Positions 8,003 through 16,775 are shown, counted from the first letter of the stretch. The stretch: DNA of 64,000 nucleotides from Halorientalis regularis (GCF_023698535.1 NZ_JALJCL010000013.1:1-64000), one strand, 5' to 3'. A program made the numbers and translations. The notes: generated by a model not told the origin, from the letters alone.

Positions 8003-9063
8003 GCGTCGCGCTCGATCACGAAGCGGGTGAACTCCGCGAGCTGTCCTTTCGGTTCCGGGGCGAGGTCTAGTCCGTCGAGATGCCCCCGCGCTCGTTCCGA
8101 GAGCGACTGGGCCCGTTCCCGGGCGTACTCGACGGCTCCGGTCGACTGGTAGAGGTCGAGGACCCACTCGATCTCCTGGTCGGTGTTGTCGTCGGCCCAC
8201 AGGATCTCCTCGAGGCGAGCGGTGTCCTCGGGCATCGCGTTCTCGACGGCGTGGATGGCCATGAGCGTCTTTTTGCCCTCCCGGATGTCGTTGCCGAAGG
8301 CCTTGCCGAAGTCGCCGGCCCGGTCCAGCGAGTGTTCCACGTCGAGGATGTCGTCGCCGATCTGGAAGGCGATGGACATCTGCTGGGCGTATTTGGCGAC
8401 GGCTTCCTCGACCGCGTCGGACTGGCCGGTGACGACGGCCGCCAGCCGGGCCACGATCCGACCGAGACAACCGGTCTTGCAGGCCGACATCTCCAGATAC
8501 TGCGCCTCCGTGATGTCGATCTCCCGCTCGTTGTGCCAGGTGATGTCCATCCCCTGTCCGAGATGCGTGCGGTTGAGTTCGTGCATCAGCATCTCGTAGG
8601 CCGCCAGCCGGGTTTCGGCGTCGAGATCGCCCGGGTCGTGGGTGATGATCTTCAGCGGGAGGAAGTACATCGCGTTGCCGGCGTTCAGTGCGATGTCGGT
8701 CCCGAACACGTGGTGGATCGCCTCCTCGCCCCGCCGCATCGATGCCCCGTCTTCCACGTCGTCGACGATGATCGTCCCGTTGTGGAGGATCTCGGGGATG
8801 CAGGCGTAGGGCAGGTACTCCTCGGGTTCCTCGCCGAATGCCTCGACCAGCAGCAAGAACACGACGGCCCGCCACCGCTTGCCCCCTCTGTCCAGTAACT
8901 CCCAGATCGGGTCGGCCAGCGCGGCCTGGATCGCGTCCGGGTCGTACGCGTGGCTCGCCGGACCGAAAAATTCCGCGAGATACGCCTCGTCGACGACTCG
9001 CGGGAGCAACTCCTCGATGGCCTCGTCGACCACCGGTCGCCACTCCCTGAGCACGTCTCGCAT
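7999..9063 (-). CDS. idsA: polyprenyl (geranylgeranyl-type) diphosphate synthase
   Basis: A 354-residue trans-isoprenyl diphosphate synthase, condensing isopentenyl diphosphate with allylic diphosphates to make C20 (or longer) chains for archaeal ether lipids, carotenoids and quinones. The first aspartate-rich motif is DDVED (D101, D102, D105) and the second GDDILD (236-241). The basic GGKRWR motif (60-65) binds diphosphate. The start at 9063 removes nine weak upstream residues. Its stop overlaps that of the convergent zinc-finger gene by four bases. The exact chain length cannot be read from sequence. Confidence 0.93.
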   Translation of the reverse strand: MRDVLREWRPVVDEAIEELLPRVVDEAYLAEFFGPASHAYDPDAIQAALADPIWELLDRGGKRWRAVVFLLLVEAFGEEPEEYLPYACIPEILHNGTIIVDDVEDGASMRRGEEAIHHVFGTDIALNAGNAMYFLPLKIITHDPGDLDAETRLAAYEMLMHELNRTHLGQGMDITWHNEREIDITEAQYLEMSACKTGCLGRIVARLAAVVTGQSDAVEEAVAKYAQQMSIAFQIGDDILDVEHSLDRAGDFGKAFGNDIREGKKTLMAIHAVENAMPEDTARLEEILWADDNTDQEIEWVLDLYQSTGAVEYARERAQSLSERARGHLDGLDLAPEPKGQLAEFTRFVIERDA

Positions 9064-9186
9064 AACCGAAGGGTCACGCCCGCTCCCCAAAAGTGTTCAG
9101 AAACGCACCCTCCCCCGGGCCTCGTCACCGTCGCCCTTACTGGCGAGACCGCACGCTTTTGCATGGCGGGGCCCCACGGATCACCG

Positions 9187-9954
9187 ATGAGCGACCCAGC
9201 CGAACGGGCGACCGTCGGCGTCGTCGGGGAGCGGTCGGCCGACCGAGTCTCCGATGCCGTCACGGCCGCCGGCGGGACACCCGAGATCGGCGACCCCGAC
9301 ACCGTACTCGCGACCGAACCCGACGCTCTCGTCACCGCCGGCGAGGACGCGCTGTTTGCCCTCGCCGCACGGTCGGAGCTACCCGAAACTCCGGTACTCC
9401 CCGTCGAAGTGGGCTGTGGCGTCCGGTCGGTCCCACGGTCACGCGTCGAGGGCGCGATGGACACCCTCGTCGCCGGCGCCGGCCAGGTCGATTCCTATCC
9501 CGTCCTCGGCGTCCACGTCGGTGACGCCCGCCGGGCCCGCGCGCTCGCTGACGTGACGCTTCTCACCGCCGAACCAGCGCGCATCTCCGAGTACGCGGTT
9601 GCGACCGACGGAACCACCGTCGCGCAGTTCCGGGCCGACGGCGTGGTGGTCGCGACCCCCGCCGGTTCCCACGGGTACGCTCGCCGGGTCGACGCGCCCG
9701 TGGTCGCCCACGACACCGGCGTCGCGGCCGTCGCGCCCATTGCGCCGTTCGCGACCGACGACGATCACTGGATCCTCGACATCGATACCGTCTCGCTGCG
9801 CGTCGAGCGCGACGAAGTGCCCGTCGAGTTGCTGGCCGACGACCGCCGCGTCGACGAAATCGACCCCGGTGTGCCGGTCTCGCTCTCGGTCGTCGACACG
9901 CTCTCTGTCCTCTCGCTACCCGAGAGCAGTCACCCGTACACGGACCCGCGCTGA
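9187..9954 (+). CDS. degenerate NAD kinase-family protein
   Basis: A 255-residue protein with the fold pattern of ATP-NAD kinases. The C-terminal nucleotide-binding signature is kept as DGVVVATPAGSHGYA (151-165), the counterpart of D-x-x-x-x-x-TPTGSTAY. The catalytic GGDGT motif of the N-terminal domain is replaced by TAGED (50-54), so the usual catalytic aspartate context is lost. It may be an inactive or re-purposed paralogue, a sensor of NAD(P), or an enzyme with another substrate. An in-frame ATG eight codons upstream is possible. I prefer 9187, about 25-30 bases after an AT-poor promoter region, with moderate certainty. Confidence 0.7.
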   Translation: MSDPAERATVGVVGERSADRVSDAVTAAGGTPEIGDPDTVLATEPDALVTAGEDALFALAARSELPETPVLPVEVGCGVRSVPRSRVEGAMDTLVAGAGQVDSYPVLGVHVGDARRARALADVTLLTAEPARISEYAVATDGTTVAQFRADGVVVATPAGSHGYARRVDAPVVAHDTGVAAVAPIAPFATDDDHWILDIDTVSLRVERDEVPVELLADDRRVDEIDPGVPVSLSVVDTLSVLSLPESSHPYTDPR

Positions 9955-10011
9955 GCCGTCCGCGCGGACGGATTGGAAAAACACTAAAGCGTCACGGACG
10001 GAGATTCTGAT

Positions 10012-10452
10012 ATGCAACCTTCGGTAACGCTGTTCGGCCCGCTGGATGCCATCCTGGGTGGCCAGATGGAGTACGTCCTGTTGGCGCTCGCCGTGATCAA
10101 CATCGGAACCCGGGCGTTCACCTACCGGCAACACGTCACGCAGGCCGAGGAGGGCGGCGCAGAGGCGGTCACGCGGAACCCGATCCACGCCGCGAGCAAC
10201 GTCCTGTTCATCCTCGCGGCCTTCTACTACACGACGCTCCACGCCCACTCCGGCGTCGTCGTCTCCGTCCTCGTTGCCGGCGTCTTTATCGCCGACTTCT
10301 TCGAGTTCGAGGCCCGCAAGGTCGAAGCCCGACGCGGGATCGACATCGAACGACCCAAGGGAGCCATCGGCGCGTCCCTGCTCGCACTCGCATACATCAC
10401 GTACCTCAGCCTCTTTTTCCTCTTCGAAGGCCTCGTCGGGAAAGTCATCTGA
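10012..10452 (+). CDS. conserved haloarchaeal four-helix membrane protein
   Basis: A 146-residue protein with about four transmembrane helices (near 20-38, 63-80, 84-100 and 121-140) and a short charged cytoplasmic loop after each. There is no catalytic motif. Highly regular composition and a well-placed start (TATA-like aaaacactaaag 40 bases upstream) support a real gene. It looks like one of the haloarchaea-only membrane families encoded near the respiratory cytochrome b operon, and may belong to the same physiological unit. Function unknown. Confidence 0.8.
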   Translation: MQPSVTLFGPLDAILGGQMEYVLLALAVINIGTRAFTYRQHVTQAEEGGAEAVTRNPIHAASNVLFILAAFYYTTLHAHSGVVVSVLVAGVFIADFFEFEARKVEARRGIDIERPKGAIGASLLALAYITYLSLFFLFEGLVGKVI

Positions 10453-10885
10453 ACGCGGCTCGCTCTTTTTTCGGTCACCGGTCACCCGTCCACTGTGGGT
10501 CGGGTTTCGATGCGGAAGTGCTGTCGCGGTGGTGCCACTCCGCCGCATTCCCACGCCTGGACCGTGCTTCACACCCCTCCCTCGACACACCGCCGTCGTC
10601 GTGACCGGGTGGGGCGGCGACCTGCTCGCGTCGCCGGTCCGTGCTTTCTCCGAGGCCCCGGACGGCGTGATCGGAGCTCGATCACGTCTGTGGGGCACAC
10701 GCCTCGGCGGTCAGCCCCGGACGCGTCACCGGAGAGCGAACCGTCGACAGGCGTTCGCCGCGAGGCCCCCCTCAGCAGGGTGCCGACATACCTCTACGTG
10801 ACGGACGGTAGTGAGAAGCGAGTGGAGGCCGCACCGTCTCACGGCCAGTGAGACGGGCAGCCAAGAACTGTCGGTCTGAGTACGA
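10453..10885. other. 433-base gap without a supported gene
   Basis: Several reading frames run through this stretch but all are Arg/Pro-rich shadows typical of high-GC DNA, with no start or promoter support. A T-rich run (gctcttttttcgg, near 10461) follows the membrane-protein gene at 10452 and may terminate it. I see no tRNA, repeat or recognisable RNA. Confidence 0.5.
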
Positions 10886-11152
10886 TCAGCTACTGCGCTC
10901 GGCCCAGGCCTCGCGGGCCTGCTCGACCAGCGGGACGACGACCCAGAACGTCAGCGCGCCCAGGACCGCGAACCAGAACAGCGCGTCCTTCAGGAACAAC
11001 CCGATGCTGGCGTAGACGCCCGGGTCCGACGGCGGTGGCGCGAGCAACTGTCCCTCCGCGAAGCTTGCCGTGGTGTACCAGCCTGCTAGCACCATCCAGG
11101 CCAGTCCCGCGGTCGTCAGGATCCCGAGACCCTTGGCGAATTCGTCAGCCAT
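10886..11152 (-). CDS. small membrane protein, last gene of cytochrome b operon
   Basis: An 88-residue protein with two hydrophobic helices (about 9-30 and 51-75) and a charged C terminus. Its start overlaps the previous gene of the operon by eight bases, so translation is coupled. In haloarchaea the Rieske/cytochrome b operon commonly ends with two such small membrane proteins (a DUF7314-like family, from memory). It is probably a structural or assembly subunit of the quinol-halocyanin oxidoreductase. The family name is uncertain. Confidence 0.8.
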   Translation of the reverse strand: MADEFAKGLGILTTAGLAWMVLAGWYTTASFAEGQLLAPPPSDPGVYASIGLFLKDALFWFAVLGALTFWVVVPLVEQAREAWAERSS

Positions 11153-11543
11153 TATCTGTACCTTCGGCGGTGTCGTCTTTAGACTTTCCCATTCCCGCCG
11201 CGCGGAACCGCGTCGAGAACGCGTACGCGGCCGCTCCGGCCAGAATGAGACCGATGCCGAAAAGCGCCGCGACTGGCTGGATCGCCGAGAGCGACGCGGT
11301 CGCCCGGTTGGTCGCCGAGTCGAGTACCACGAACCCGCCGACGACCGTTGCGATGGCAAACAGCGTCGTGAACACCGTGATCGCCTTGTAGACTCGCATC
11401 GGAACTTCGATGTCGCGGTCGCTACTCCCGTCACCGTCCGTGCTTTCCTCCGCCGTTTCCCCCGACGGCCCACTGTCGGGTGTGTCGGCGGGTTCTACGT
11501 CTGGTGACGCCTCGGACGGATCGGGATCGTCGTCTGATATCAT
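11145..11543 (-). CDS. membrane protein of cytochrome b operon
   Basis: A 132-residue protein with a long acidic, disordered N terminus (about 1-48, rich in Asp, Ser, Pro), then two transmembrane helices (about 53-75 and 90-110) and a basic-acidic tail. It sits between the cytochrome b C-terminal gene and the final small membrane gene, all on the minus strand with short gaps. Such two-helix accessory proteins (DUF7315-like, from memory) occur only in haloarchaeal cytochrome b operons. It is presumably a subunit or assembly factor. Confidence 0.8.
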   Translation of the reverse strand: MISDDDPDPSEASPDVEPADTPDSGPSGETAEESTDGDGSSDRDIEVPMRVYKAITVFTTLFAIATVVGGFVVLDSATNRATASLSAIQPVAALFGIGLILAGAAAYAFSTRFRAAGMGKSKDDTAEGTDNG

Positions 11544-11586
11544 GGGAAAAATGCGAATAGGCAGTCGGGGGCGGCGGGACGGGCGG

Positions 11587-12348
11587 TTACTTCGGCGGCC
11601 GCAGCCGGTAGTAGCGACGGTTGAGGGTGAACATGTACCCCTCGCGCATCGACTTGAGGATCGCGTAGGCGATGAACCCGCCCACGAACGGGAGCAGGAA
11701 GGTCAGGTCGAACAGGAGGTGTGAGTCCATCGGCACTAGGTTCTTGACCGACAGCACGGCGACAGTGAACGCGAAGATCACACCGAAGACGCCGACCGAC
11801 GCCCAGAAGGGCTGTTCGACCGGCCGCCGGGCTGCGCCCTTGTTCAGGAACGGGACGATGGTGATCGCACCGACGACGACCAGGTTCGCCAGGACGCCGT
11901 AGGTCCGGTCGGCCATCAGGGACTTCCCGCCCAGCAACGCCAGGTCGGGATTGAGCGGCCCGAGTTTCAGGAGGCCAAAGGACCAGTAGAGATACCAGTC
12001 CGGCAGGATGACCGCGGGCGTACTCGAGGAGTTCGCCGGCGGCATCATCTCCGGGGGCAGCGTCGCCGAGAGGAACACGATCATGCCGACGAAGAAACTC
12101 GTCAGCGCGAGATTTCGGATCATCTCGTGGGGCCAGGCCGGGAAGCCCAGCACGTCACGCTCGACGTAACTGGACTCCTGGCGCAGGTCCTGGTCCTCGC
12201 GGCGCGCTCGCTCGAAGTACTCGTAGGTCAGCCGGGAGAGCCCCTGCGTGCGCTCCTTGCGCTCGCTCCAGGTGGGGGTCTCGTCGTCCGGCGGGACGAT
12301 GCCCGTACCTCCGTCCGTCTCCGTTTCGGGAGTGTCGTTGTCGCTCAT
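11587..12348 (-). CDS. cytochrome b C-terminal half (subunit IV-like)
   Basis: A 253-residue protein corresponding to the C-terminal half of cytochrome b, as plant PetD does. Residues about 1-75 are soluble and acidic. Then come four transmembrane helices. The quinol-site motif PEWY of the bc1/b6f family appears as PDWYLYWSF (about residue 113), a conservative Glu-to-Asp change. It pairs with the N-terminal cytochrome b encoded four bases upstream to form the two-chain haem-bearing core of the quinol:halocyanin oxidoreductase. Confidence 0.88.
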   Translation of the reverse strand: MSDNDTPETETDGGTGIVPPDDETPTWSERKERTQGLSRLTYEYFERARREDQDLRQESSYVERDVLGFPAWPHEMIRNLALTSFFVGMIVFLSATLPPEMMPPANSSSTPAVILPDWYLYWSFGLLKLGPLNPDLALLGGKSLMADRTYGVLANLVVVGAITIVPFLNKGAARRPVEQPFWASVGVFGVIFAFTVAVLSVKNLVPMDSHLLFDLTFLLPFVGGFIAYAILKSMREGYMFTLNRRYYRLRPPK

Positions 12349-12352
12349 TGTA

Positions 12353-13156
12353 TTAGTGTGGTTCCGCGATGCCCTGCATCCAGACGATGCCGATGTGGAC
12401 CGCGATCAGCCCGGTCACGAGGAACGGCAGGAAGAACACGTGCAGGATGTACATCCGTTGCAACGTGGCCTGCGTTAGCGTGAAGCCGCCGAACAGGAGT
12501 TGTGCCGTCCACTCACCCGCCAGCGGGATCGACAGCGCCATCTCGACGCCGATCTGACCCGCCCAGTAGCTCAGCTGGTTCCACGGGAGCAGGTAGCCGC
12601 TGTACCCGAACACCATCGTCATCGAGATCAGCACGATGCCGATGATCCAGTTGAGTTCGCGAGGCTCCTTGTACGCGCCCGTGAAGTAGACACGGAGCAT
12701 GTGCAGGAACACTGCTGCGGTCATCACCTGGGCGCTCCAGCGGTGGATCGACCGAAGCATGTACCCGAAGTTCAGGTCCTGCATAATGTATCGCAGGGAC
12801 TCGAACGCGACCGTCGGGTCGCCCGACGAACTGGCCGCGGCCGGCGCGTAGTAGAACCCGAGCAAGGCCCCGGATATCGCTGCGACCAGATACGCGATGG
12901 TCGAAAACGACCCGAGCGCGTACAGCGGGTACCAGTACCAGAACTTGTTGTCGAGCCCGTACTGCTCGGTGTGGCTCTTGGGCATCTGCATGTTGACCTT
13001 GTAGTAGAGGTCTTCCAGCAGTTCCAGGTAGTCGACCAACCGGAGCCGCTTGTCGAGCCACATCAACAGGGTGAGGTAGCGCTCCTCCAGCACCGTGAGG
13101 TCACGCTCCTCCATCCAGCCTCTGTGATCGTGTTCGTCTTTTTTCTCGAGACTCAT
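12353..13156 (-). CDS. cytochrome b N-terminal half (b6-like)
   Basis: A 267-residue protein with a long charged N-terminal extension (about 75 residues) and four transmembrane helices. Haem ligands are visible as two histidine pairs: H in SIHRWSAQ with H in FLHMLR (13 residues between) and H in YILHVFF with H in AVHIGIV (14 between). The 13/14 spacing is that of cytochrome b6 rather than mitochondrial cytochrome b. With the next gene it makes a split b6f-like cytochrome. It is flanked by Rieske and subunit IV-like genes with 2-4 base gaps in one operon. Confidence 0.92.
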   Translation of the reverse strand: MSLEKKDEHDHRGWMEERDLTVLEERYLTLLMWLDKRLRLVDYLELLEDLYYKVNMQMPKSHTEQYGLDNKFWYWYPLYALGSFSTIAYLVAAISGALLGFYYAPAAASSSGDPTVAFESLRYIMQDLNFGYMLRSIHRWSAQVMTAAVFLHMLRVYFTGAYKEPRELNWIIGIVLISMTMVFGYSGYLLPWNQLSYWAGQIGVEMALSIPLAGEWTAQLLFGGFTLTQATLQRMYILHVFFLPFLVTGLIAVHIGIVWMQGIAEPH

Positions 13157-13158
13157 TG

Positions 13159-14034
13159 TTATTCACCCGGCCGTGGAAGCGCCACGAATGACTTGCTGAC
13201 CGGACTGAACGGGTTGTACACCGACTGGTGGCACTGACAGTACACCCGGTCCTCCGCGCCGAACTTCGCGCTGCCCTCGTAGGTCTTGAACCCCGGAACA
13301 CAGCAGAAGTGGGTGCATTTGTTCAGCCAGGCCATGAAATCCTGTTCGGTCGCCGCGTCGAAAAAGTCTCGGACGTCCGCCGGGATGTCGCTGTAGCGAC
13401 CTTTGCCCTTGGCGACCTTCGAGACTTCCGGGCTGCGAAGCACCTGCACCGGGATGGTCTGCACGTCACCCTCGGAGCGCCACTGCCCCTTGGCGGGTTT
13501 GCCCAGACCGCTCTGTCCGATGCCGTTGCCCCAGCTCTCGTAGTCGTCGAAGTCGGACACGAAGAACTTCTCGCCGGCTTCCTTCGATTCGGACTGCCAG
13601 GCCAGCGACGCACCGGGAACGGCCCGGAAGAAGTTGTCCTGATCGGCGTCGGGAGTCAGTCCCTGCGCAGTCTGGATGCCGCAGTACTGGTACCAGGCCG
13701 ACGAGTACGTCGTCCCGTTGATCGTCGTCTCCGCGGTGGTGACTTCCCGACCCTGCACGGTCTCGGTCTTCACTTCGGGCCAGCGACCCTTCAGCGCACC
13801 CTCGGAGTCGATGGTCAGCGGGATCAGCGGCATCCCGCGGGGTGCCGGACCGTCCGTGTTCTCGATGCCGACGAACTGCGTGATCCCACCACCGACACCG
13901 GTCGGTGAGGTCGCCGTGTCCAGGGCGACCGCACCGCCGACACCGACGCTGGACAACGCAGCACTGCCGACGACGCCTTTCACGAAGCGCCGTCGACCCG
14001 TCTCGCTCGGATATTTGTCTTCGTCAAGTGGCAT
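13159..14034 (-). CDS. Rieske iron-sulfur protein
   Basis: A 291-residue Rieske protein, the electron carrier between quinol and halocyanin. The N terminus holds a twin-arginine signal (GRRRFVKGVVGSAALSSVGV), so it is exported folded and stays anchored by this helix. The 2Fe-2S ligands are in CTHFCCVPG and CQCHQSVYNP near residues 245-275 (Cys-x-His and Cys-x-x-His, plus the flanking disulfide cysteines). About 100 residues between the signal and the cluster domain are longer than in bacterial homologues, as in other haloarchaea. It lies between the small membrane gene and cytochrome b in one operon. Confidence 0.93.
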   Translation of the reverse strand: MPLDEDKYPSETGRRRFVKGVVGSAALSSVGVGGAVALDTATSPTGVGGGITQFVGIENTDGPAPRGMPLIPLTIDSEGALKGRWPEVKTETVQGREVTTAETTINGTTYSSAWYQYCGIQTAQGLTPDADQDNFFRAVPGASLAWQSESKEAGEKFFVSDFDDYESWGNGIGQSGLGKPAKGQWRSEGDVQTIPVQVLRSPEVSKVAKGKGRYSDIPADVRDFFDAATEQDFMAWLNKCTHFCCVPGFKTYEGSAKFGAEDRVYCQCHQSVYNPFSPVSKSFVALPRPGE

Positions 14035-14037
14035 AAA

Positions 14038-14427
14038 TTATCTCTTGTAGTAGGGATACAGCGCCCGTTTGACCCCTTCCCAGGGGCTCTCTTCTGTGAA
14101 CGACTCGCCGTCGACCTGATCCTCACGGATGTAGAGGTCCTCCCACTTGCGCCGACGCTTCTTGACGATCATCACGTCGGGGAGGAACTCCTTGCGGTAC
14201 AGCATGAGAATGAAGGCCAGGTCGATGAAGATCACCGCGAGGATGCCGCCGAGGAACATGTTCCCGACCTCGGACAGTCCCCAGCCGCCGATCAGGCCGT
14301 AGGTGAACAGGCCGACGAAGATGATCTCGACGACCGTCAGCAACACGATGGCCAGCGCGGCGGCCGTACTCTCTCTGGGCGGTTCGTACCTGTGGATGTC
14401 GCCGTAACTGCTACCGTCCGATGACAT
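14038..14427 (-). CDS. small membrane protein between halocyanin and Rieske genes
   Basis: A 129-residue protein with two transmembrane helices (about 23-46 and 55-77) followed by a basic then acidic cytoplasmic tail ending YPYYKR. It sits two bases after the halocyanin gene and three bases before the Rieske gene, so it is surely co-expressed with the complex. It resembles the haloarchaea-specific DUF7318-like family found at this position (name from memory). It is probably a structural subunit; no catalytic residues are seen. Confidence 0.82.
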   Translation of the reverse strand: MSSDGSSYGDIHRYEPPRESTAAALAIVLLTVVEIIFVGLFTYGLIGGWGLSEVGNMFLGGILAVIFIDLAFILMLYRKEFLPDVMIVKKRRRKWEDLYIREDQVDGESFTEESPWEGVKRALYPYYKR

Positions 14428-14429
14428 CG

Positions 14430-15080
14430 TTAGTCGTTCCCTCCTTTGGTGTGTGGCGATTCACCGTACTTCAGCAGGAAGAAGGTGAACACCAGCGACA
14501 CGAGCACCATCAGGATGGTCGCCAGACCGACGTAGTGGGCCTGGAAGGGCACGCCCATCTCGTGGAGGCTCTTCTCGCCGCCACCGCCGGCTTTCACCGT
14601 CGGGTAGTCCGATCCGACGACCACCGATCCTTTCATCCCGAGCCCCGCGTGGGGGCCACACTTGTAATTGAAGATACCGCTCTTCTCGAAGGTGTGTTCG
14701 TACTGGACACCGGAGCCACCGACGGCCGCTCCGGAATCGAGCGGGCCGCCGTCCGCGGAGACGACGTTGTGAGCGCCGCCGTTACCGGTCCACTCGAACT
14801 TGACGGTCGTTCCCTTGTCGACGTGGACGGCCGCCGGGTTGAATGCGTAGCCCTGGCTGCCGGCACCGACCTTGACCGTCACCTCTTTGTTACCTGTCTT
14901 GTCGGCGACGGACCCGCTGTAGCCGTTCGCGCCGTCGAGCCAGCCACCGAAGTCCGGCTTGGTTGCGCCGCCACCACCGCCGCCTTCGGAGGACGCGGCG
15001 GCTGTGCCTGTACTCGCAGACACGGCGGCGGTTGCGCCGGCAGCCCCGCCGGCTGTCCGGATAAAGTCCCGCCTGTTCAT
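14430..15080 (-). CDS. halocyanin with C-terminal membrane anchor
   Basis: A 216-residue blue copper protein. The N terminus is a Tat signal (MNRRDFIRTAGGAAGATAAV). The plastocyanin-like domain (about 65-158) keeps all four copper ligands: H104 in GGAHNVV, C141, H144 and M149 in the C-G-P-H...G-M-K loop. A glycine-rich linker leads to a transmembrane helix (about 182-204), so it is held at the membrane at both ends. As the first gene of the operon it is the likely electron acceptor of the cytochrome b/Rieske complex. The start at 15080 lies about 25 bases from a TATA box. Confidence 0.92.
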   Translation of the reverse strand: MNRRDFIRTAGGAAGATAAVSASTGTAAASSEGGGGGGATKPDFGGWLDGANGYSGSVADKTGNKEVTVKVGAGSQGYAFNPAAVHVDKGTTVKFEWTGNGGAHNVVSADGGPLDSGAAVGGSGVQYEHTFEKSGIFNYKCGPHAGLGMKGSVVVGSDYPTVKAGGGGEKSLHEMGVPFQAHYVGLATILMVLVSLVFTFFLLKYGESPHTKGGND

Positions 15081-15102
15081 GTACACATCAGACTCAGGAC
15101 TG

Positions 15103-15118
15103 GGTTTGTATAAACCCA
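15103..15118 (-). promoter_or_regulatory. TATA-box promoter of the halocyanin operon
   Basis: On the minus strand a TTTATACAAA-type TATA box is embedded in a 16-base near-palindrome (gggtttgtataaaccc). Its centre is about 30 bases from the halocyanin ATG, the spacing expected for a leaderless archaeal transcript. The palindrome could also be an operator. Confidence 0.6.
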
Positions 15119-15149
15119 CCGAATACGGCCCCGAGACCGGGGTTGACAC

Positions 15150-16040
15150 TCAGGAAACCGGTCCGGAACCGCGGGCCTCCTCGTCGCGCTCGTCGGCCGC
15201 TGTGGCGCCCCCGATCTCCGCCGTGGACTCGCCGCTCGCCCCCCCGGCCTCGTCGCGCCACTCTCCGTCCTCGACGGGGAGGAAGTCCGGTCGCTCGCCG
15301 TCCTCGATCCCGATGGCGCGCAACCGGTTGCGGTACTCCTCGGCCCGGAACCGGTCGGAGAGCCGGGCGTTCGCCACGGTGAAAAACAGGGCGACGCCGA
15401 TCACCAGGAAGCCGAACCCGGCGACGATAGCGACGACGTTCAGACCGAACACGATCCAGGCCCCGAGCAGGCCGATCCCGGCCAGCACCTGCATCCCGCC
15501 GACCAACTGGAGCATCAGGTTCCCGAGTTCGCCGCTCCCCTCGGGCACCTCCGTCGGCTGGGGGAGGACCTCGCCCTCCGGCATGTCGGGCACGTCGTAC
15601 TCGTCCATCGAACAGAGGGCGACGACGGGTTTTACGTCGCGCAGGACGGTGCCGAACCCCTCGACGCTGCCGTCCGGGTAGACGGCGGCGTACCCTTCGT
15701 CGGAGTAAGCGACCACTCGGCCGTCCTTCAGGCGCTCGACGCGTGCGAATACGTCGCGGACGACCACCCGATTCTTGAGGTCCGCCTCGACCCGGTCGAG
15801 CAACTCCTGGCCGGTAATCCACGTGTCGGGGTCGAACGCGGCCTCCCACTCGTCGGCGCTCATCTCGGCCATCTGCTCCGGGCCGAAGTCGTCGAAGTCG
15901 TACTGGGCCTCGACCTGTTCGCGCAACTCGTCGGTCGACACCGCCTCCGCTTCGTCCGGGCTCTCGCTCGCTGGCGCACCCGTCTCGGCGTCGTCTGGAC
16001 CGTCCTCGTCGCCGGCGGACGTCGACTCTGGATCGGCCAT
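15150..16040 (-). CDS. conserved haloarchaeal protein upstream of halocyanin operon
   Basis: A 296-residue protein with an acidic low-complexity N terminus (about 1-40) and a soluble domain of about 130 residues (containing TWITGQELLDRVEADLK and a strand-rich segment). Two or three closely spaced transmembrane helices (about 180-230) are followed by an acidic tail. The start at 16040 (MADPEST) is preferred over one 21 codons upstream because the latter has an arginine-rich, non-haloarchaeal composition. It is found next to the cytochrome b operon in haloarchaea (DUF7319-like, from memory). Role unknown, perhaps complex assembly. Confidence 0.78.
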   Translation of the reverse strand: MADPESTSAGDEDGPDDAETGAPASESPDEAEAVSTDELREQVEAQYDFDDFGPEQMAEMSADEWEAAFDPDTWITGQELLDRVEADLKNRVVVRDVFARVERLKDGRVVAYSDEGYAAVYPDGSVEGFGTVLRDVKPVVALCSMDEYDVPDMPEGEVLPQPTEVPEGSGELGNLMLQLVGGMQVLAGIGLLGAWIVFGLNVVAIVAGFGFLVIGVALFFTVANARLSDRFRAEEYRNRLRAIGIEDGERPDFLPVEDGEWRDEAGGASGESTAEIGGATAADERDEEARGSGPVS

Positions 16041-16134
16041 TTGGCGGCGATACGGGGGGAAGCCGTATACGCTTTCCGACCCGCGTTCCCCCGGTTTCGG
16101 CACGTTTTAGCGGCCCCTGTCCCTAGGCCTGGCT

Positions 16135-16620
16135 ATGGTCGCCCTGTCGGACGCGACGATCGCGACGCTCGTCCTCGTGGCGGTCTCGCTGAGCTTCCCC
16201 TGTTTCCTCTACGGGGCCTGGATCATGATCGACGCCGAGGACGTGACGTGGGGGGTATTGACCCACCATCTCAAGTTCATCGGGACCGGACTCACACTGA
16301 CCACGGTCCCGATGCTCCTGTGGATGGTCCCGCGGCTGTTCGATCAGATGGCCGGGGCCGCCGCGATACACGCGTTTCTCGGCCTGCAGGCCTACGCGAT
16401 GCTCGTGTTCGGCTTTACCGGTATCGTGCGTGTCTTCAGGGCGAAGTGGGCACACGACCTCTATCACGACTACGACGAGGACGTGTTGCTCGACGAGATT
16501 GGGTCCGACCGGATGCAGTTCTGGCGACGGCGCATCCGGATCGGCGTGTTCGGCTACACGTTCTTCTGGATTCTCGCCTACCTCGTCGGCGTCTCGCGGT
16601 ACGCGATCAAGTACCTCTAG
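16135..16620 (+). CDS. four-helix membrane protein divergent from respiratory cluster
   Basis: A 161-residue protein with four hydrophobic helices (about 7-30, 43-65, 78-100, 136-158) and histidines in THHLKF, IHAFLG and the cytosolic DLYHDYDED loop. The arrangement, four helices with histidines near helix ends, resembles small b-type or DUF7321-like membrane proteins, but I cannot place a haem with confidence. It diverges from the preceding gene with about 95 bases between starts and may share its control. Probably linked to the respiratory cluster by context. Confidence 0.78.
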   Translation: MVALSDATIATLVLVAVSLSFPCFLYGAWIMIDAEDVTWGVLTHHLKFIGTGLTLTTVPMLLWMVPRLFDQMAGAAAIHAFLGLQAYAMLVFGFTGIVRVFRAKWAHDLYHDYDEDVLLDEIGSDRMQFWRRRIRIGVFGYTFFWILAYLVGVSRYAIKYL

Positions 16621-16775
16621 AAGTGAGTGGCCGGAGACTCCGGCCAGGGGTGACAGGCTGGTCGTCGCCACGAGTGCCGGCGCGTCGCGTCCGCGGGAAG
16701 CCGTGCAGAACCTGTGAACCACCGGCCGGTCGGATCGGTCGACGATCAGCCGCGATACCGCGAGTAACGAATGCC

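Noticed and set aside
10495-10851. 118-codon plus-strand frame in the gap
   Set aside because: Arg/Pro-rich, without promoter or recognised domain.
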